Positions 43,701 through 55,778 of a stretch of 64,000 nt of DNA are shown one piece after another. The first letter of the stretch is position 1, and each line of letters starts with the position of its first letter. Location: NCBI GenBank assembly GCA_033725935.1, contig MU867136.1, positions 1 to 64,000 on the forward strand, read 5' to 3'. Below the pieces are notes generated by a model. That model saw only the letters and a program-made list of their open reading frames with translations, did no database searches and was not told the DNA's origin. This DNA is from Cladorrhinum sp. PSN259 (lineage: Eukaryota; Ascomycota; Sordariomycetes; Sordariales; Podosporaceae). Position numbers and translations under genes: made by a program.

Positions 43701-45859
43701 TTACGGTTTGCGTTCTTCGTTCAGCCTGACAGCAGCAAAACGCTTAGCAAGGGGTTCTCCATTGTCGCCTCTGAAAGATGCAGCGTTTGATGATTCTGAA
43801 GCCGAAGCAGCTGCTGACTGTCCAGATCTGGCATTCTTGTCACTGTATCGGGGACGCTTGGGATTTCTCTCACCAGTTGATTCCAAAATCATGTGCAGTG
43901 TCTGCCATCCAGGAGTTGAGCGGAGTTGGAACTGCTCAGCTAGGTCGTGTTGAGTTGCTACTCGGCAGAGAAGGGCCTCCTCGTCCTACAGTTGACACGT
44001 TAGCCAATGCATATTAGGCGGGTACATACAATATGATTTACCTTGCTCAAAACACTCATCTGATGAAGATAGCACAAAAGATGAAAGTTAGAGACATGTA
44101 GGTCACCGTCCTTCTGGTTCACCTTGAGTGTTTTTGCGACCGCCGAAGCCTCTTGCGCCTCTCCGACATACTCCCTGTTCTCAATGGGGAAGTCGCCGTC
44201 ATCAGTGAAAACGGGAGTGGGTGTATCGGGGAAACCGTGCGTAAGTGTGACGAAGAGATACTCGACTGGGAAGGCGGGTTTGGCATTCTCCTGAACGTTG
44301 GCTCCATATTCGTTGATTTTGCGGTAGAATACCTCGGGGATATATCGTGTCCTGCTAACGGAGCCATCGTCTTCCTCCTCTTCACGGACAAGCATCTGTG
44401 TAGGGTCCGCTGAGGGCTCAATAATGTCCGCCCTGACCATCTCCACTGCATCATTTGACATCTGGTATGCTGAGATCGAAATCTCACCCTTCTCGTTGCC
44501 GCTGATAATGCACGTGACAAACGCAGAACCGAATCTCCCCGTGTCACTCCATTTCGTCGGCTTGGGGTGCTGAGCCTGCATTCTGGCAGCGAAGCATACC
44601 TCCTGCGAGGCGAGGAAGTAAGAATCTGCATGACGCTTGCAGACAGCGCTCCCGTCCCCTTTCCCAGCATCCACGAGATCGGTCCAGATAACGCCCACCT
44701 GCTCCAAGCCACAAAGCCTGGCAATTCGGTTCACCTCTTGCTCATTCTCCCAAGCGTTGAGAGAAATACCATCAGCCTCGTCAATCTGTGGAGGCTCATA
44801 AATGGCTTCCACCACAGCCTTGATACCCAGCGGCACAACATCGTATTCGAGATGTTTGCCGTAGAGAATGCCCAGTCGTTGCGATCCGGTTCGCCGCCAA
44901 GCGTTGAGGAACCTGTCGACGATCTGGGGTGAGGCAAACTCGACATGATCGACCGTACGGAATGTTTGCGGCTGAAGGATGATTGCACTGGGCTGGCATT
45001 TGGAGCAAATACCCTCGGGCCATTGTGGGTGCCCTGACGAGCAATCGCGCTTCACTCGATAATACGGTTCGACGAGTGGAGGAATAAAAGAGCTACCTAG
45101 CTCAGGCTTGTTTGTTGCGCTGTTGATTTTCCGCATGTAAGCGTGTACTGACATGTACTTGATCTTCTTTTCCTCGAGATACTTGGCGTTGAACGGATCC
45201 AGGGGCATGCAATAATCGCACATTCCCTTGGGACCGTGTCGGCACATCTTGACGTCCTTGCCCCTAGGAATCTTGCCATCGAGCTTGTCTAATCGGTTGT
45301 CGAGTGGTGATTGCTTCACAACTTCCCAAGGGTTTTGGATTCGTTCGGCAGGAGAGGTGATGGACGGTAAGGGATCGATCGGGTGGTCTTCTGTCGGCAA
45401 GATGGGCTTTCCATTTAGACGGGCTGTGGTTGATAATATCGCCGAGGCTGGAGCGTCGCCATTCGAGCTGCCGTTGGCAGAGGCATCCTGATGAGAATAA
45501 TTGACGAAGATTATATCGCCATGGCTAAACAGATGTGTTAGCTACTTGCAAAGCCCTGCCCAACCAAGGATGCGTCTTGCCTCAAACCGATCTGACTGAT
45601 TTTGAATCGTGTGATCTCGTGAAGCTTCTTGGAATCGCCTCCAGTCGCCCTATTTGAGATTATGATGGATTTCGGGTCGACGGTTGAGGGAATCTTGGAA
45701 ACCAGCTGCGCAAAGATGTTAGACGGTTGCTCGGCAAGGGCCGGCCATGCTTCCGAGAATCCCAACTTTCCATACCTGACTCTCAAGATGGCCGAATGTG
45801 TGATCTTTTTCCACCTCGATGCGGAACATGCCATCAGGCGTGCGTAGTCGTAGAAGCAT
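43701..45859 (-). CDS. NPL4: Npl4, Cdc48/p97 ubiquitin adaptor
   Basis: Four exons on the minus strand: 45859-45776, 45705-45581, 45524-44042, 43985-43701; 658 aa. With Ufd1, Npl4 feeds ubiquitinated substrates into Cdc48 for ERAD and SREBP-type processing. The N-terminal ubiquitin-like domain ([34 protein letters not shown]) spans exons 1-3. The zf-Npl4 region carries [20 protein letters not shown] and [17 protein letters not shown]. The MPN domain follows ([38 protein letters not shown]) and lacks an obvious JAMM zinc site, as expected for Npl4. Exon 4 gives the C-terminal helix and a Lys/Arg tail. Intron 2 begins GCAAGA instead of GT. The gene is divergent from SEC66. Confidence 0.94.
45525..45580 (-). 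other. GC-AG intron in NPL4
   Basis: On the minus strand the boundary reads TTTGAG/GCAAGA and the far end TCTGTTTAG/CCATGG; 56 nt. The codon AGC formed across it gives GLSHGD, the expected Npl4 sequence. No GT donor in this stretch keeps the frame. Confidence 0.75.
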
Positions 45860-46514
45860 TTTGGGCAACTTAGGCGGCCAAATGGATGTGGTGCTGCTTG
45901 TTTGGAGGTGAAGCTGTGGGATTTGTATTATTGGGGAACTTGGTCACTGGAGGGGCCTTTTCTGAAAGGAACAAAGCAAAGGGTTGCTCAACCTGAGAGA
46001 TAATACGGAACCAAAAGTTCGGAAGCGGAGAGGAAATTTCTACTTTTAAACCTTTTTTTGTGAGGGTTCAAGGTAAACTTTTGGCTGCAGCGGAAGCTTT
46101 CTAAGCTGGTGGAAAGGCAAGCTCGTCATACAGTCGTGCCTAGACGGCGAGAACAAGGCCGGCCAAGCCTTTATCTGCCCCGCGATCTCCACAATTCCTG
46201 GCTGACGGAAGAAGGCATTTGGGGCCTTGCCTGCCGCTTGGGGAAGCCACCTTGACCCCTGTCAGTTTTTAAGTTGGATTGTGTCAAGCAAGCTGTTCTT
46301 TCGGCAAAGAGACTACCGTTCGCTGCAGATTGTCTGCGCGCCACGCCCCAAAAAAGAGTGTCACCATAGCGGCCACGTTAACTTTCCCCGAATACCATTG
46401 TGCTCACGAAGCAACCACCGCCCCGGGACTGGTGTTCTTTTTTAGTCTTTTTGGTAGGCGGTCTTTCTCGATACACTCTTCGCTAGGACACGACAGATTG
46501 CATATCAAATCACC
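45860..46514. other. Divergent promoter, NPL4 / SEC66
   Basis: 655 bp between start codons of two ER-related genes. No exon seen; no repeated motif I could support. Confidence 0.6.
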
Positions 46515-47303
46515 ATGTTCGACATCAATTGGCGGGGCCTTTTGCTCCCGCTGGCCTACTTGGCCGTGCTGGTGGGCACTTTCATGACATTCTCTACAGT
46601 CTACCGGAAGAGGAAAGCCTGTATGTTCAGTTCTTTTTGACACTCCTGTACAGTGGAGGGCGAAAACTGACTGATTGTTTCTACATATAGTCCAAAGCGC
46701 CAACCTCGCGCCATGGTTTGGCCCGCACTTGCAACGCAACATCTACCTGTCACTTTTACATATGCACCCCGAGGAGGGGTCCGAGAAGGCGCCCAAAATC
46801 CCCGACAGTGTGATCCGTGCAGCTCTGTTGCGTCGCGCCGTCGAGGATATTCACCGTATCATTCAGATCCGTACCGCCAAGGCAGCATGCGGCTCTCTGT
46901 TGCAACGGGGAAGTGTTGGGGATGATCTCTGGCAACGGTTTCAGCGCGCCGAGAAGGAGATGGAGGACGAATTGCGCGATGTTGTTCTTGAGGTATGGGA
47001 GCTTTTGTCATATATATCACAACCTACCGAGAACCTTACTAACCTACTCACCCTCAGGCTAACGCTCTCGTACCGGGCTGGGGCCAAATAATCTTCCAAA
47101 GCGCCAATGAAATCGCCGCGAACAAGATGCTGAGGGATAGACTGGACGAAATTGAGGCACAGACGGAACACGAGAAGGAGTGGTGGGATAAGAGACGCGG
47201 CGCCATACGGAGCGAGTTCATGAAGGAGCTTGAGGAGTCAGAGAGCAAGTCTGTGGCATCCCACGATGAGCCAGTTCTTGTCGACACCAACTCACCAGCA
47301 TGA
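46515..47303 (+). CDS. SEC66: Sec66 (Sec71), subunit of the Sec63 translocation complex
   Basis: Three exons: 46515-46620, 46691-46992, 47058-47303; 217 aa. Sec66 with Sec62, Sec63 and Sec72 drives post-translational import through Sec61 at the ER membrane. A short lumenal N-terminus is followed by one membrane helix (LLLPLAYLAVLVGTFMTFST) and the cytosolic domain: ANLAPWFGPHLQRNIYLSLL, KIPDSVIRAALLRRAVEDIH, LLQRGSVGDDLWQRF and GWGQIIFQSANEIAANK, all typical of Sec66. The C-terminus is acidic (ELEESESKSVASHDEP). Both introns are GT/AG and keep the frame. Confidence 0.95.
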
Positions 47304-47919
47304 TCCGTACCCGGTACGCATCAGGCGGCCCCAAGAAAAAAGGGAAGAAATAGGGAGCTTCCCAAAAGAAGGGACGGGCCAAGAAGTAGGATCTCAAAGA
47401 AAACGAAGAAGGGGAGCAAGGAAAGGCACATGAAATGGCCAGTAGAGGCAAATGGATTAGTGCGCGACAGCGATGTGGTTTTTTTTTCTCTCTCAATGGG
47501 CGTCTTTCTGACTGCTTACTGTGTAGTATGTAATTGGGGATGGACGCATCTTTGCATGGCGTTTGGGACTGGTTACATGCAAATATCTCTTTTGGCTTTG
47601 GGCTAGTATTATGTTTTATAGAATGCTAGACTCAGTATATTTATTCGGTTGCCTCTTGTCTGTTTTATTATCTGTTGACCAAGCAGGTAAATATCTTCTA
47701 CCTAAGCAGGTTTTAGCTCTGCTTGAATAGCCAATTGGTGGCGGGTGCACTGAGCAGATAGATACCCGGACGTAGATACCCCTGCATGAACACTTCATTC
47801 CAGGTGTATTCATTCACTCACCCATCAATTTACACTCACTCTCACACGCGACTTTGGACGCGTCTCATCTCATTGAGTTACAATACCAACCTTTTGCAGA
47901 AACCAGCGAACCTGGCAAA
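47304..47919. other. Intergenic region, SEC66 3' / ORC3 5'
   Basis: 616 bp of flanking untranslated and promoter sequence; nothing else recognised. Confidence 0.6.
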
Positions 47920-50242
47920 ATGGCTGAAATAGATGATAGCATCATAAATTCATTTGAAGACGATGATCACCGTGTAAAATTCTTCATCTCACCTCAATTG
48001 ATTCCCTATCTCACAAACTAACCATCAAACTCAGGTTGCATACATCTTCTCATCATCAACCGACAACACCACTACTACCCATTCATCAGCACCATCATCT
48101 TCAGCATCTCGCCCAACTAAACGCCGCAAAGTCTTATCAAAGGCCACAACCTCATCAAAAAAAGCTTCCACGAATTCCAATACTGTCGAAACAGTGCCCT
48201 TCCCGCCTCTGCTTTCAGGCCGTGAATCCACCGCCGCCGCCTCCCTCCGCCAAAAAACATTTTCCCTGGTCTGGCCCATCCTAGAAGAAAAGATCGAAGC
48301 GCGACTGAGGCACGCGAATAAGAGAACCCTAGAAGAGGTTGGGGCTTTTTTTTCTTCTTCTACTTCATCATCATCAAGCAATGTTGGAGCAAGGGAAAAA
48401 ATCCCAGCGGGCTTCGTAATCACGGGACCCAATATTGCGTCTCAGGAGTTATTATTTGAGCAACTGGCTGAGAGGTTATCTGACGACGGTGGTGCGAAAG
48501 TGGTCAGGTTAAGAGCTGCCGAGGCGGGGAATCTGAAAGCTGGGTTGAAGAGGATTGTTGGTGGGATTGCTGGGGATGGAGGGGAGGATGAGGAAGATAG
48601 TTTAAAGAAGGGGACGAGAAAAAAGTATTTGGATTATGATTTGGAGGGCCTGTTTGCTTATTTGCAGAGGGATGGAGAGAGTGAAAGCGGAAAGGTCGTG
48701 GTAATGTTTCAAGATAGTGAGGCTTTTGATGTTGGTGTTTTGGGGGAGATGATTGGGCTTTTTCAGTAAGTTTGGACGCACGCAAAATCGGCGGAAGGAA
48801 ATCCTGGCTGACTTTGAGTGAACAGTTCCTGGAATGACCGGATACAGTTCTCGGTTCTCTTTGGTATCGCCACCTCGGTTGAGCTCTTCCAAGCTAGACT
48901 GCTCAAGTCGACTGCAAGACAGCTTCATGGGGCGCAGTTTGATGTTGTGCAGGCCAACTCGGTGCTGGAGAGCGTGATCATGTCTGCGGTGGTGGGAACT
49001 GATGCCAAATTGAGGATTGGGCCGTCGTTGCTTTCCCAGCTGGTGAGGAGACAGCAGGAGCAGGTTGCGGGGATACAGGTTTTTGTGAGTTCGTTAAAGT
49101 ACGCCTACATGAGCCATTTCTACGCCAACCCGCTTAGTGTTTTGCTCGCGGATGAGGGAAAACTCGACAAGGAGATCTTGCAGCCTGAGCATTTTGAGGC
49201 CATTCGGATGCTTGATTCATTCAAGACGCATGTGGAACTCGCTGTTGAAGCTGGACAGCTGAGCCACGCCCAGTCTTTACTCGAGGATGATGAATATCTG
49301 ACTGGTCAAATTCTTGAGCAAGCGGAAAAGAGACAAGAGTATCTAACTCAGCTCCTACGTTCGTTACATCTGGTCACGGCAACTGGTCTCTTGAGCAAAC
49401 CATTTTCTGAATTATACGAGGCATCGCTGGAAACCGGCGTCGCCCTGAACCAGTCAACAGGCCAATTCGATATCGGGGACTCAATACGAAGATCAAATCC
49501 GGACGAGTTTCTAGCACTCATCAATCGGATCATCACTGCGATACAATCTGGCAGCCCAGAGCTGGGTATACCAGGCTGGGGAGATGGTGCCGAAGAGCTC
49601 ATCGGCTCCTTGACCGAAATTAGAGACGAGGTTGAGGGTCTTATTCTGCGATCGAAGGACAAAAAAACCGCCTTAAAGAGCAAGTACAGCGCTCAGAGCA
49701 AAGTGCTGCGAACTACAGTCGTTGCGCAAAAAGTTCAGCTTAGTCGGGATACAGCAACAATGACGGAACAGGACAAAGCATTCACCGATGCTATTGATAA
49801 GTTTGCAGATCTTTTGTTTCAGATTACAGACTGTGAGCCGATCTCGACTCTCTTTCTTCACGAGGTGTGGCAGTATGACTTCCATTCGCCTTACGAAGAC
49901 GTCTTTGTTCCACGACCAGGAGCGACATTCGCACGCGCACTCTCGCGACCACATGACTATCTCGGCTGCGCTTGCTGCGAGAAGGGAAATGGAACTATCG
50001 CCCCTACGCTTCCCACGACTTCGATCTTGTATCAACTTTATTCGGAGGCTGGGTCTCTCATCAATGTTGCAGACCTGTGGTCGTCATATTACGCGCTCGT
50101 CGGCGACGAATCCGAAATCGGGTTAGACGAGCGAACTGCTCTCGTCGACTTTTACCGCGGTCTTGCTGAGCTAAGGGCGATGGGTTTTGTCAAACAGAGC
50201 AAAAAGAAAGCAGATCACATTGCCAAGTTGAAGTGGTTGTGA
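47920..50242 (+). CDS. ORC3: Origin recognition complex subunit 3
   Basis: Three exons: 47920-47973, 48035-48765, 48826-50242; 733 aa. Orc3 is part of the six-subunit complex that loads the replicative helicase at origins. A short acidic N-terminus and a basic Ser/Thr-rich linker (RPTKRRKVLSK, a possible nuclear signal) precede the AAA-like region: VWPILEEKIEARLRHANKRT, GFVITGPNIASQELLFEQL, VVVMFQDSEAFDVGVLGEMI and IQFSVLFGIATSVELFQARL. Orc3 normally lacks a working Walker A, and none is seen here. The C-terminal winged-helix part ends RGLAELRAMGFVKQSKKKAD, the conserved Orc3 terminus. A poly-Ser tract sits in the middle of exon 2. Confidence 0.93.
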
Positions 50243-51095
50243 GAGAGTACCGGATTGGGACAGAGGCTCCGAGACAACACTCCGTCACCCAACCCAGCCC
50301 TTGGATGGAATTTGTATGCATTGTTTTTTTGAGGGGGCAAGCGTTCTCGGAAACAAGGTTTTTGTTAGGAATGCATTTTGAGCCAGAACAATATCCTGCA
50401 TTGTTTTTACCGCTTGCACAAAGAACAGGGGGGAGGGAGAAGGGGGACACACATCCTTTTTTTTCTTCTAGAATTCCAAAGATAGAAACACACTCCCTAC
50501 AAAGAAAACGCAACCCGCTTTTGGAAACCAGAAAAAAAACTGCTTCAAAGAAACTGTTTCTTGAAAGCTCTCCCAACTATGTTCGACTACAAGAACACTG
50601 AGACATGCATCAAAACTGCCATGATTTCCAGAATCGTCTGAAATCTTGTTCCAACAAACCCATCTTGCTGTCCTAAGACGATAACGAAGAAGAAGAAGAA
50701 AAACCAGCCTTCCCTTTTTTTCCACAAAGAAAGGCTGTTTTTGTTTTTTTTGTCTTTTCGCTGCTGGCAGCGTCTTCTTCTTTCCTGTTTATAAGCAACT
50801 GAGTATCTCTCTCGCTCTCTCTCTTTTTGTCTTGCTAGATTTTTGCTTTCTTCCACTTGGTCGAAACAGTCTTTTCTCGTCCTTGACTTTCAAGGCAGCA
50901 GCGCTCGCTTTTCTGCTAGTTATATATAAACTGCCAGCTTACACGCTCACTCAACACACCAACACACTACTGCACACCACGGCTATACCACCATAATCAC
51001 AAGTCCACCATCATCATCATCCACGGTGCTCACCCGGAAGACACAGTCTAAAATCACACCACCTCCCAAAAAATAAAAATAAAAATACAAAAACG
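50243..51095. other. Intergenic region, ORC3 3' / small unknown gene 5'
   Basis: 853 bp. Pyrimidine-rich near 50810-50830 (CT repeats) and a TATATATAA near 50921-50929, upstream of the next gene. No exon seen. Confidence 0.55.
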
Positions 51096-51623
51096 ATGGA
51101 ACCACCATCCCCCCACACGCCCTCAAACCCCTTCTTCCCCACGCACGCATCCTCAACCTTCTCCAGACGACGCGCGGACCTCTCCCCCGAATTCCGCGCC
51201 AAACTCTCCCAAATGTCACTCCGCCTCGCCCCTCTAGTCCAGCTGACCTCTGGACAAATCCACCCTTCTTTCCCCCAGACGCTGCTCTCCTTCTGGTTGC
51301 TCACCGAGGCCCAGCTGGACTCCCTCGCCCACTTTTACCACCAGCGCACGCCCTGCCAGTGGACCAGACATTACCCTTGTCCTGTCTATTGGCCTTTTGG
51401 ATTGACGCTGGAAGAGAAGAGGAGGAAGTTGGGCAGGTTTATTGGGTTGAGGGGCTGTGACACACCCGGAGGAGTAGTCGGAAATTGGGAAGGAGGCCCA
51501 GGCCCAGGCTCAGGGGGAATCAGTGAGGATGTCTGGCTGAGGATGAATAGGAGTGAGGAGGAGGTTGAACGGGATGCGAGGAGGGCTAGGGAGGAGGCGG
51601 CGGACGGGAGGAAGTGGTATTAA
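51096..51623 (+). CDS. Small protein of unknown function
   Basis: Intronless, 175 aa. I do not recognise the family. The first 30 residues are Pro/Ser-rich (MEPPSPHTPSNPFFPTHASS). A compact central part contains LSPEFRAKLSQMSLRLAPLV, then FWLLTEAQLDSLAHFYHQRT and PCPVYWPFGLTLEEKRRKLG, rich in Trp, Tyr and Pro. The C-terminus is Gly-rich and then a charged helix. The ordered run of aromatic and helical segments with a well-placed ATG, and the TATA-like element about 170 bp upstream, favour a real gene. No signal peptide or membrane segment is seen. Confidence 0.65.
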   Translation: MEPPSPHTPSNPFFPTHASSTFSRRRADLSPEFRAKLSQMSLRLAPLVQLTSGQIHPSFPQTLLSFWLLTEAQLDSLAHFYHQRTPCQWTRHYPCPVYWPFGLTLEEKRRKLGRFIGLRGCDTPGGVVGNWEGGPGPGSGGISEDVWLRMNRSEEEVERDARRAREEAADGRKWY

Positions 51624-52920
51624 AAAATTGGAATGTAGGAGGAAGAGAGGAGAAGTAAAGTGAAGTGAGTATGAGAATAAAACTCTTTTGGAAGGAGAGG
51701 GAATAAAAAACATCTAATAATACATTTTTTTCTTGTTGTTAATAAAACACAACCAACTTTACTTTGAATAATATGAAAAGTGAAAATATAAATATAACTT
51801 GAAAAAACTGTGTAGTAGTTTTTTTTCTCGCCATTGTGACTTTCGGCAACATCCCCCCCCCTCCCTCCCCCTTTCAACCGCCCCACAAACAAGTAAAAGG
51901 AGACTTTGGATAAGTAATAATACCGTCACAATAGAACTATAAAACTAATGCAATGGAACTCATTTCATTCGACCCTTAACGTCCCGACATAACTATGAAT
52001 ACCGACCTAGAAGTAAGGAAATATGAAGGAAAAGGGGGAAGCTCGTAAGCCTTCATGTCCAGACATCAAAGTCCTGCAAATACAGTCTAGTCTAGACTAA
52101 TCTCCTTTCAGCAACTGATCTGCTGCCAATCACTGTTTTGCCACACTCTCCTCGCCTTTCTTGCTTCTTTGTTCTCCGGTTTTATCAAAGTTCCAGCATC
52201 CCATGTGCCAATATGCCACACTCAAGGCACACCCAGAGACGCCAAGACCAAAAAAAAAAAAACTAAAGGACCCAGCATAATCAATAGACTAAAACGAAAG
52301 TTGAAACCCAGAATTCACGAGAGAAAAAAAAAAGTCTGTATTGATTTTGCTCAAAAGAGGGAGAGCATCGAGCCGATGATGAAAACAACCCAATCCAGCT
52401 ATCCTTTTCCCCCCTATCGCCCTTGTCCCCATCTCCCTCCAGATTCCTTCCCCATAAAAGGACTAATAGTCGATAATGTGCAAAATGAAAAAAAAAGATG
52501 AAAAAAACCAGTTCAAAAAACAACAACTTGCACTCGGATGGTTAAGAGGAAATAGAAACAGACGAAACAGAAAAGCAAACCACACCCTAATTTTACACAA
52601 AAAAGAGAGGTCCCACACCCCAGAAACCCTTCTTTCTCTCCCTCTCTCTCTTCCATAAACCTTCAAGAATACCTATTCCGATCCGCTTCCTCTGGACCTC
52701 CTTCTCTCCTACTCAAGAGCAAAGTTTGAAAAAATTTGCAACCCAGTTTTTCTTAGTCCTTGCAAATAAATAGAGAAAAAAACCGATTCAGGTCTCCATA
52801 CTTGTTGTGTTGTTTTTACTTAAAAAAGATCTTAGTCGTTTTCCAACGAGGTGGTAGTGGTGGTGGTGACGGTCTAAGCTCCGGCAATATCACTTTTTTC
52901 TGGTCTCCGCCTGCACCACT
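51624..52920. other. Convergent intergenic region, small unknown gene / PWWP gene
   Basis: 1.3 kb, AT-rich with A and T homopolymers. No exon or RNA gene recognised. Confidence 0.55.
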
Positions 52921-55016
52921 CTACGCACTGGCTTCAACTGCTTCTGCCTTGGTCTGAGAGGAATATGTTAGAATCCGAAACAAAAATAATTACATATCAA
53001 TGTTGTTGAATCAAACTCACCTCCTCAGCCTTCTCCGCAGGCTTAGATGGCTCCTCAGACTTCTCAACGGACTCAACCATTGCCGCCTCCTTCTTCTCGC
53101 CCTCTTTCTCTCCTTGCTCCTCTTTTTTAGTCTTCTCCTCTTTCTCTTCCGCCTCATCCACAGGCTCAACACTCTTGCTCGACTCCTTCGCCACACCGTT
53201 AGTCTTGGCCTCTTTAGCAGTGCCGTTCACACCATTTGTGGCAGCACCCTCAGAAGAAGCAGCAGGTTCAGAAGCAAGCAACTTGTTCCATGCGTCCAAA
53301 AGAGATTGAGACCTGTCCTTGAAGTGGAACTCGTCTTCCTTCGGGATCTTGTCGAGCTTGAGAATGGCCTTCAACACTTTGTTGATCTTGGTCTTCCGAA
53401 TGATGCTGACCTCCAAATCAAGCAACGCCTCGAGCTTCTTGATGTATTCCGACATCAAGTGCATCTCATCCTCCTTTGGCTCTTGATCTCTGGTGAGGAG
53501 ACCCTTCTGCAGCTTATGTCTAAGGAACAAGACCTCCCTCTCTTTCCGCTCATGCTTCTCAGCCGGGGTAAGTTCGGGCTCCTTGGGAGTTGATACTTCC
53601 TTCTCAGCCACCTTCTTCTCGTCCGCCTTCTTGCCCTTAGACTTTCCGGTCTTCGATTCGGCCGCAGGCTTGGCCGATTTGGGTGTCGCCGACGCACCAT
53701 TGGCAGTCTTGGGAGTTGCACTGCTGGTGAGCTTGATCTTGGGTTTTTTGACCGAATCTGTGCGAGCTGGCGTCTCAGAAGATTCTTCAGCCTTCCTCTT
53801 AGCTACCTTCTTAGCCTTGGCTGGCGTCTCCGACTCGGCGCCTGCATCCTCCATCTCCACGTCCTCGTCCTCATCCTCAGGAGGAGCAGATGACTTCTTC
53901 TTGGACTTGGGGGTGGCGGCCTTCGCAGCTTTGAGTTTCTCCTTCTCTAGCAGCTCCTCCTGATACTGCTGCAGAACCTCCTTGTAGAATTCAAGAGGGT
54001 GGTTCTCGGATGCCAATACATAAGCTGCCGCAAGATCTTTCCTCATCTTGTCCATCTTTTCAGGGAGGACAGTAGCGGGGTCGAGGTCGATAAGATCGGT
54101 ATTTGGCACCCAGCCGCTATAGAAACAGATCAATTAGCTCACCTGAGCTCGTGCGACCTCGGAGGAATAGCGGGGAAGCATCAGAATACTCACAATTCGT
54201 TTGTGTGGAGGTACATGACGGGGAAGGTACGGTCGGCGGCCTTCTTGGAAGTGTCATCGGCGTAATCTTCGCGATAGGTACCGTCCTGGCGCTTTGCTGT
54301 CACAGGTCGCGACTTGAGCAAGGAATCGGGCAACATCTCCTCGTCACAAATAATGACTGGCCATTGGGGGAAACCCTTGAGCTTCACAAAGAAGTGCTCC
54401 CCAGGCTCGGCGTTAACATGAAGGATGCGCGCCTTGGATGCCTTCCTGTTCAACTTCTTGCCCTTTGCATCGGGGCCGCTGACTGACTTGCGCTTCGCAG
54501 CAGAAGCAGCCTTCTCCTTGTTCGTTGATGCGGCCGCATCCTCCGCTGCATCACCACCCGTCGTCTCCTGAGATGGTTGCGTTGCCTCAGCCGTCTGTGA
54601 AGGTTCGTCACCCTTAGGAGCAGGCTCAGCAGCCGCAGGGGCAGCGTCGGCGTCAGTCATCTCGACGTCAGATTTCTCTTCGGAATTCTCGGGGGCCTTG
54701 TCGGTAGCTGATGCTATGATAAGGGATGAATTGGTTAGCCATGTCGAAATTTCGAGTGCGCGCGTTATAGTTTCATGCGATGGGCCGGGAGAGAGAACAC
54801 GTTACCTTCAGCAGGCGCATCGGATCCTTCCGCAGCTGGGGCAGCCGCAGCTTCAGGTGCGCTTCCAGATTCGGTGGCAGCTTTAGTCTCGGCAGCAACG
54901 GCTTCCTTCAAGTCGTCGGCAGGCGCGTCAATCATATCTTCGTCCTTCTTCTCAATTACTGGCGATGCTGGCGCAACTTCAGCGGCGGGCGCGGAAGTTT
55001 TGGCTTCACTCGGCAT
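52921..55016 (-). CDS. PWWP-domain chromatin protein with C-terminal TFIIS-N/IBD-like domain
   Basis: Four exons on the minus strand: 55016-54806, 54713-54194, 54116-53021, 52953-52921; 619 aa. After an acidic Ala/Glu-rich leader and a basic stretch, a PWWP domain occupies about residues 140-245 (PGEHFFVKLKGFPQWPVIIC, FPVMYLHTNEFGWVPNTDL). PWWP domains read methylated H3K36 on transcribed chromatin. A Lys-rich linker with several KKPKIKL-type motifs follows. The helical region around 440-530 (LDLEVSIIRKTKINKVLKAI, then FKDRSQSLLDAWNKLL) resembles the TFIIS N-terminal or integrase-binding-domain bundle of LEDGF/HRP2. The last exon adds only TKAEAVEASA. Pdp3- or Ioc4-type PWWP proteins are the yeast comparisons; the exact orthologue is uncertain. 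Confidence 0.85.
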
Positions 55017-55778
55017 GGTCGCGTGGTGTGGCTAGATGTATGGGTGAAAAAGTGGCGATGTGATGTCAGAATCGCGACTGGGGGCTGACGGGTGTTGTTT
55101 GTGCTGCGGCTGCTGCACAATGCAGAACTCGACGCGTTGTTCGCGTTGTTCGCGTCAAAACACGCTCTGGTGGCCGAATCGATGAATGGCGATGGGTGGT
55201 GAGATGGGCGAGCAGATACGAAGGCGCGGGCGCTGGTAGGATGAAGGATGGGTGGTTGCGCGGAAGATTTGAGAGGTTCGCGAAAACAGAAATTATTTGA
55301 GAGGAGGGCCACACCTGGACAAGCACAGCAAAAGGCAGTTGGTCCGAGCGTCTTGGCCGGTTGGGGGGAGCTTGGAAGTGGACAGGCAGTGGACAGAATC
55401 AATCAAAGAATGCCTGGGCGGGCGGAGTGGAAAAACGGGCAGTGAAGGGAGGAGGAGCTGCGTGCTTGCGTCAGATCCACGACCTCCGTGGCCCCCCCTA
55501 GGCCCGCCCCCCTGGCCACTTCCGAGATGTACACACACACATAAGAAACTACTCCCGTCACTTCCTTCCGTCACTCCCGTCACCGCTCCCTAGAAGTCAT
55601 CATCATCGACGCCAACACCGCTTTTGTATTCACAGGTCCCCTCCCCCCATGTCCACTACCGCTGTACCATAGCTATACCATATACAAAGAAAATGAAGCC
55701 AAGCCCACTGCCAACATGTCGATCATCCGTCATCATCCCACTATTAGTCTCACCCTCCTGCCTCCCGCCACCACCAAT
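55017..55778. other. Intergenic region, BRR2 3' / PWWP gene 5'
   Basis: 762 bp between two genes on the minus strand; promoter of the PWWP gene and 3' end of BRR2. Nothing else recognised. Confidence 0.6.
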
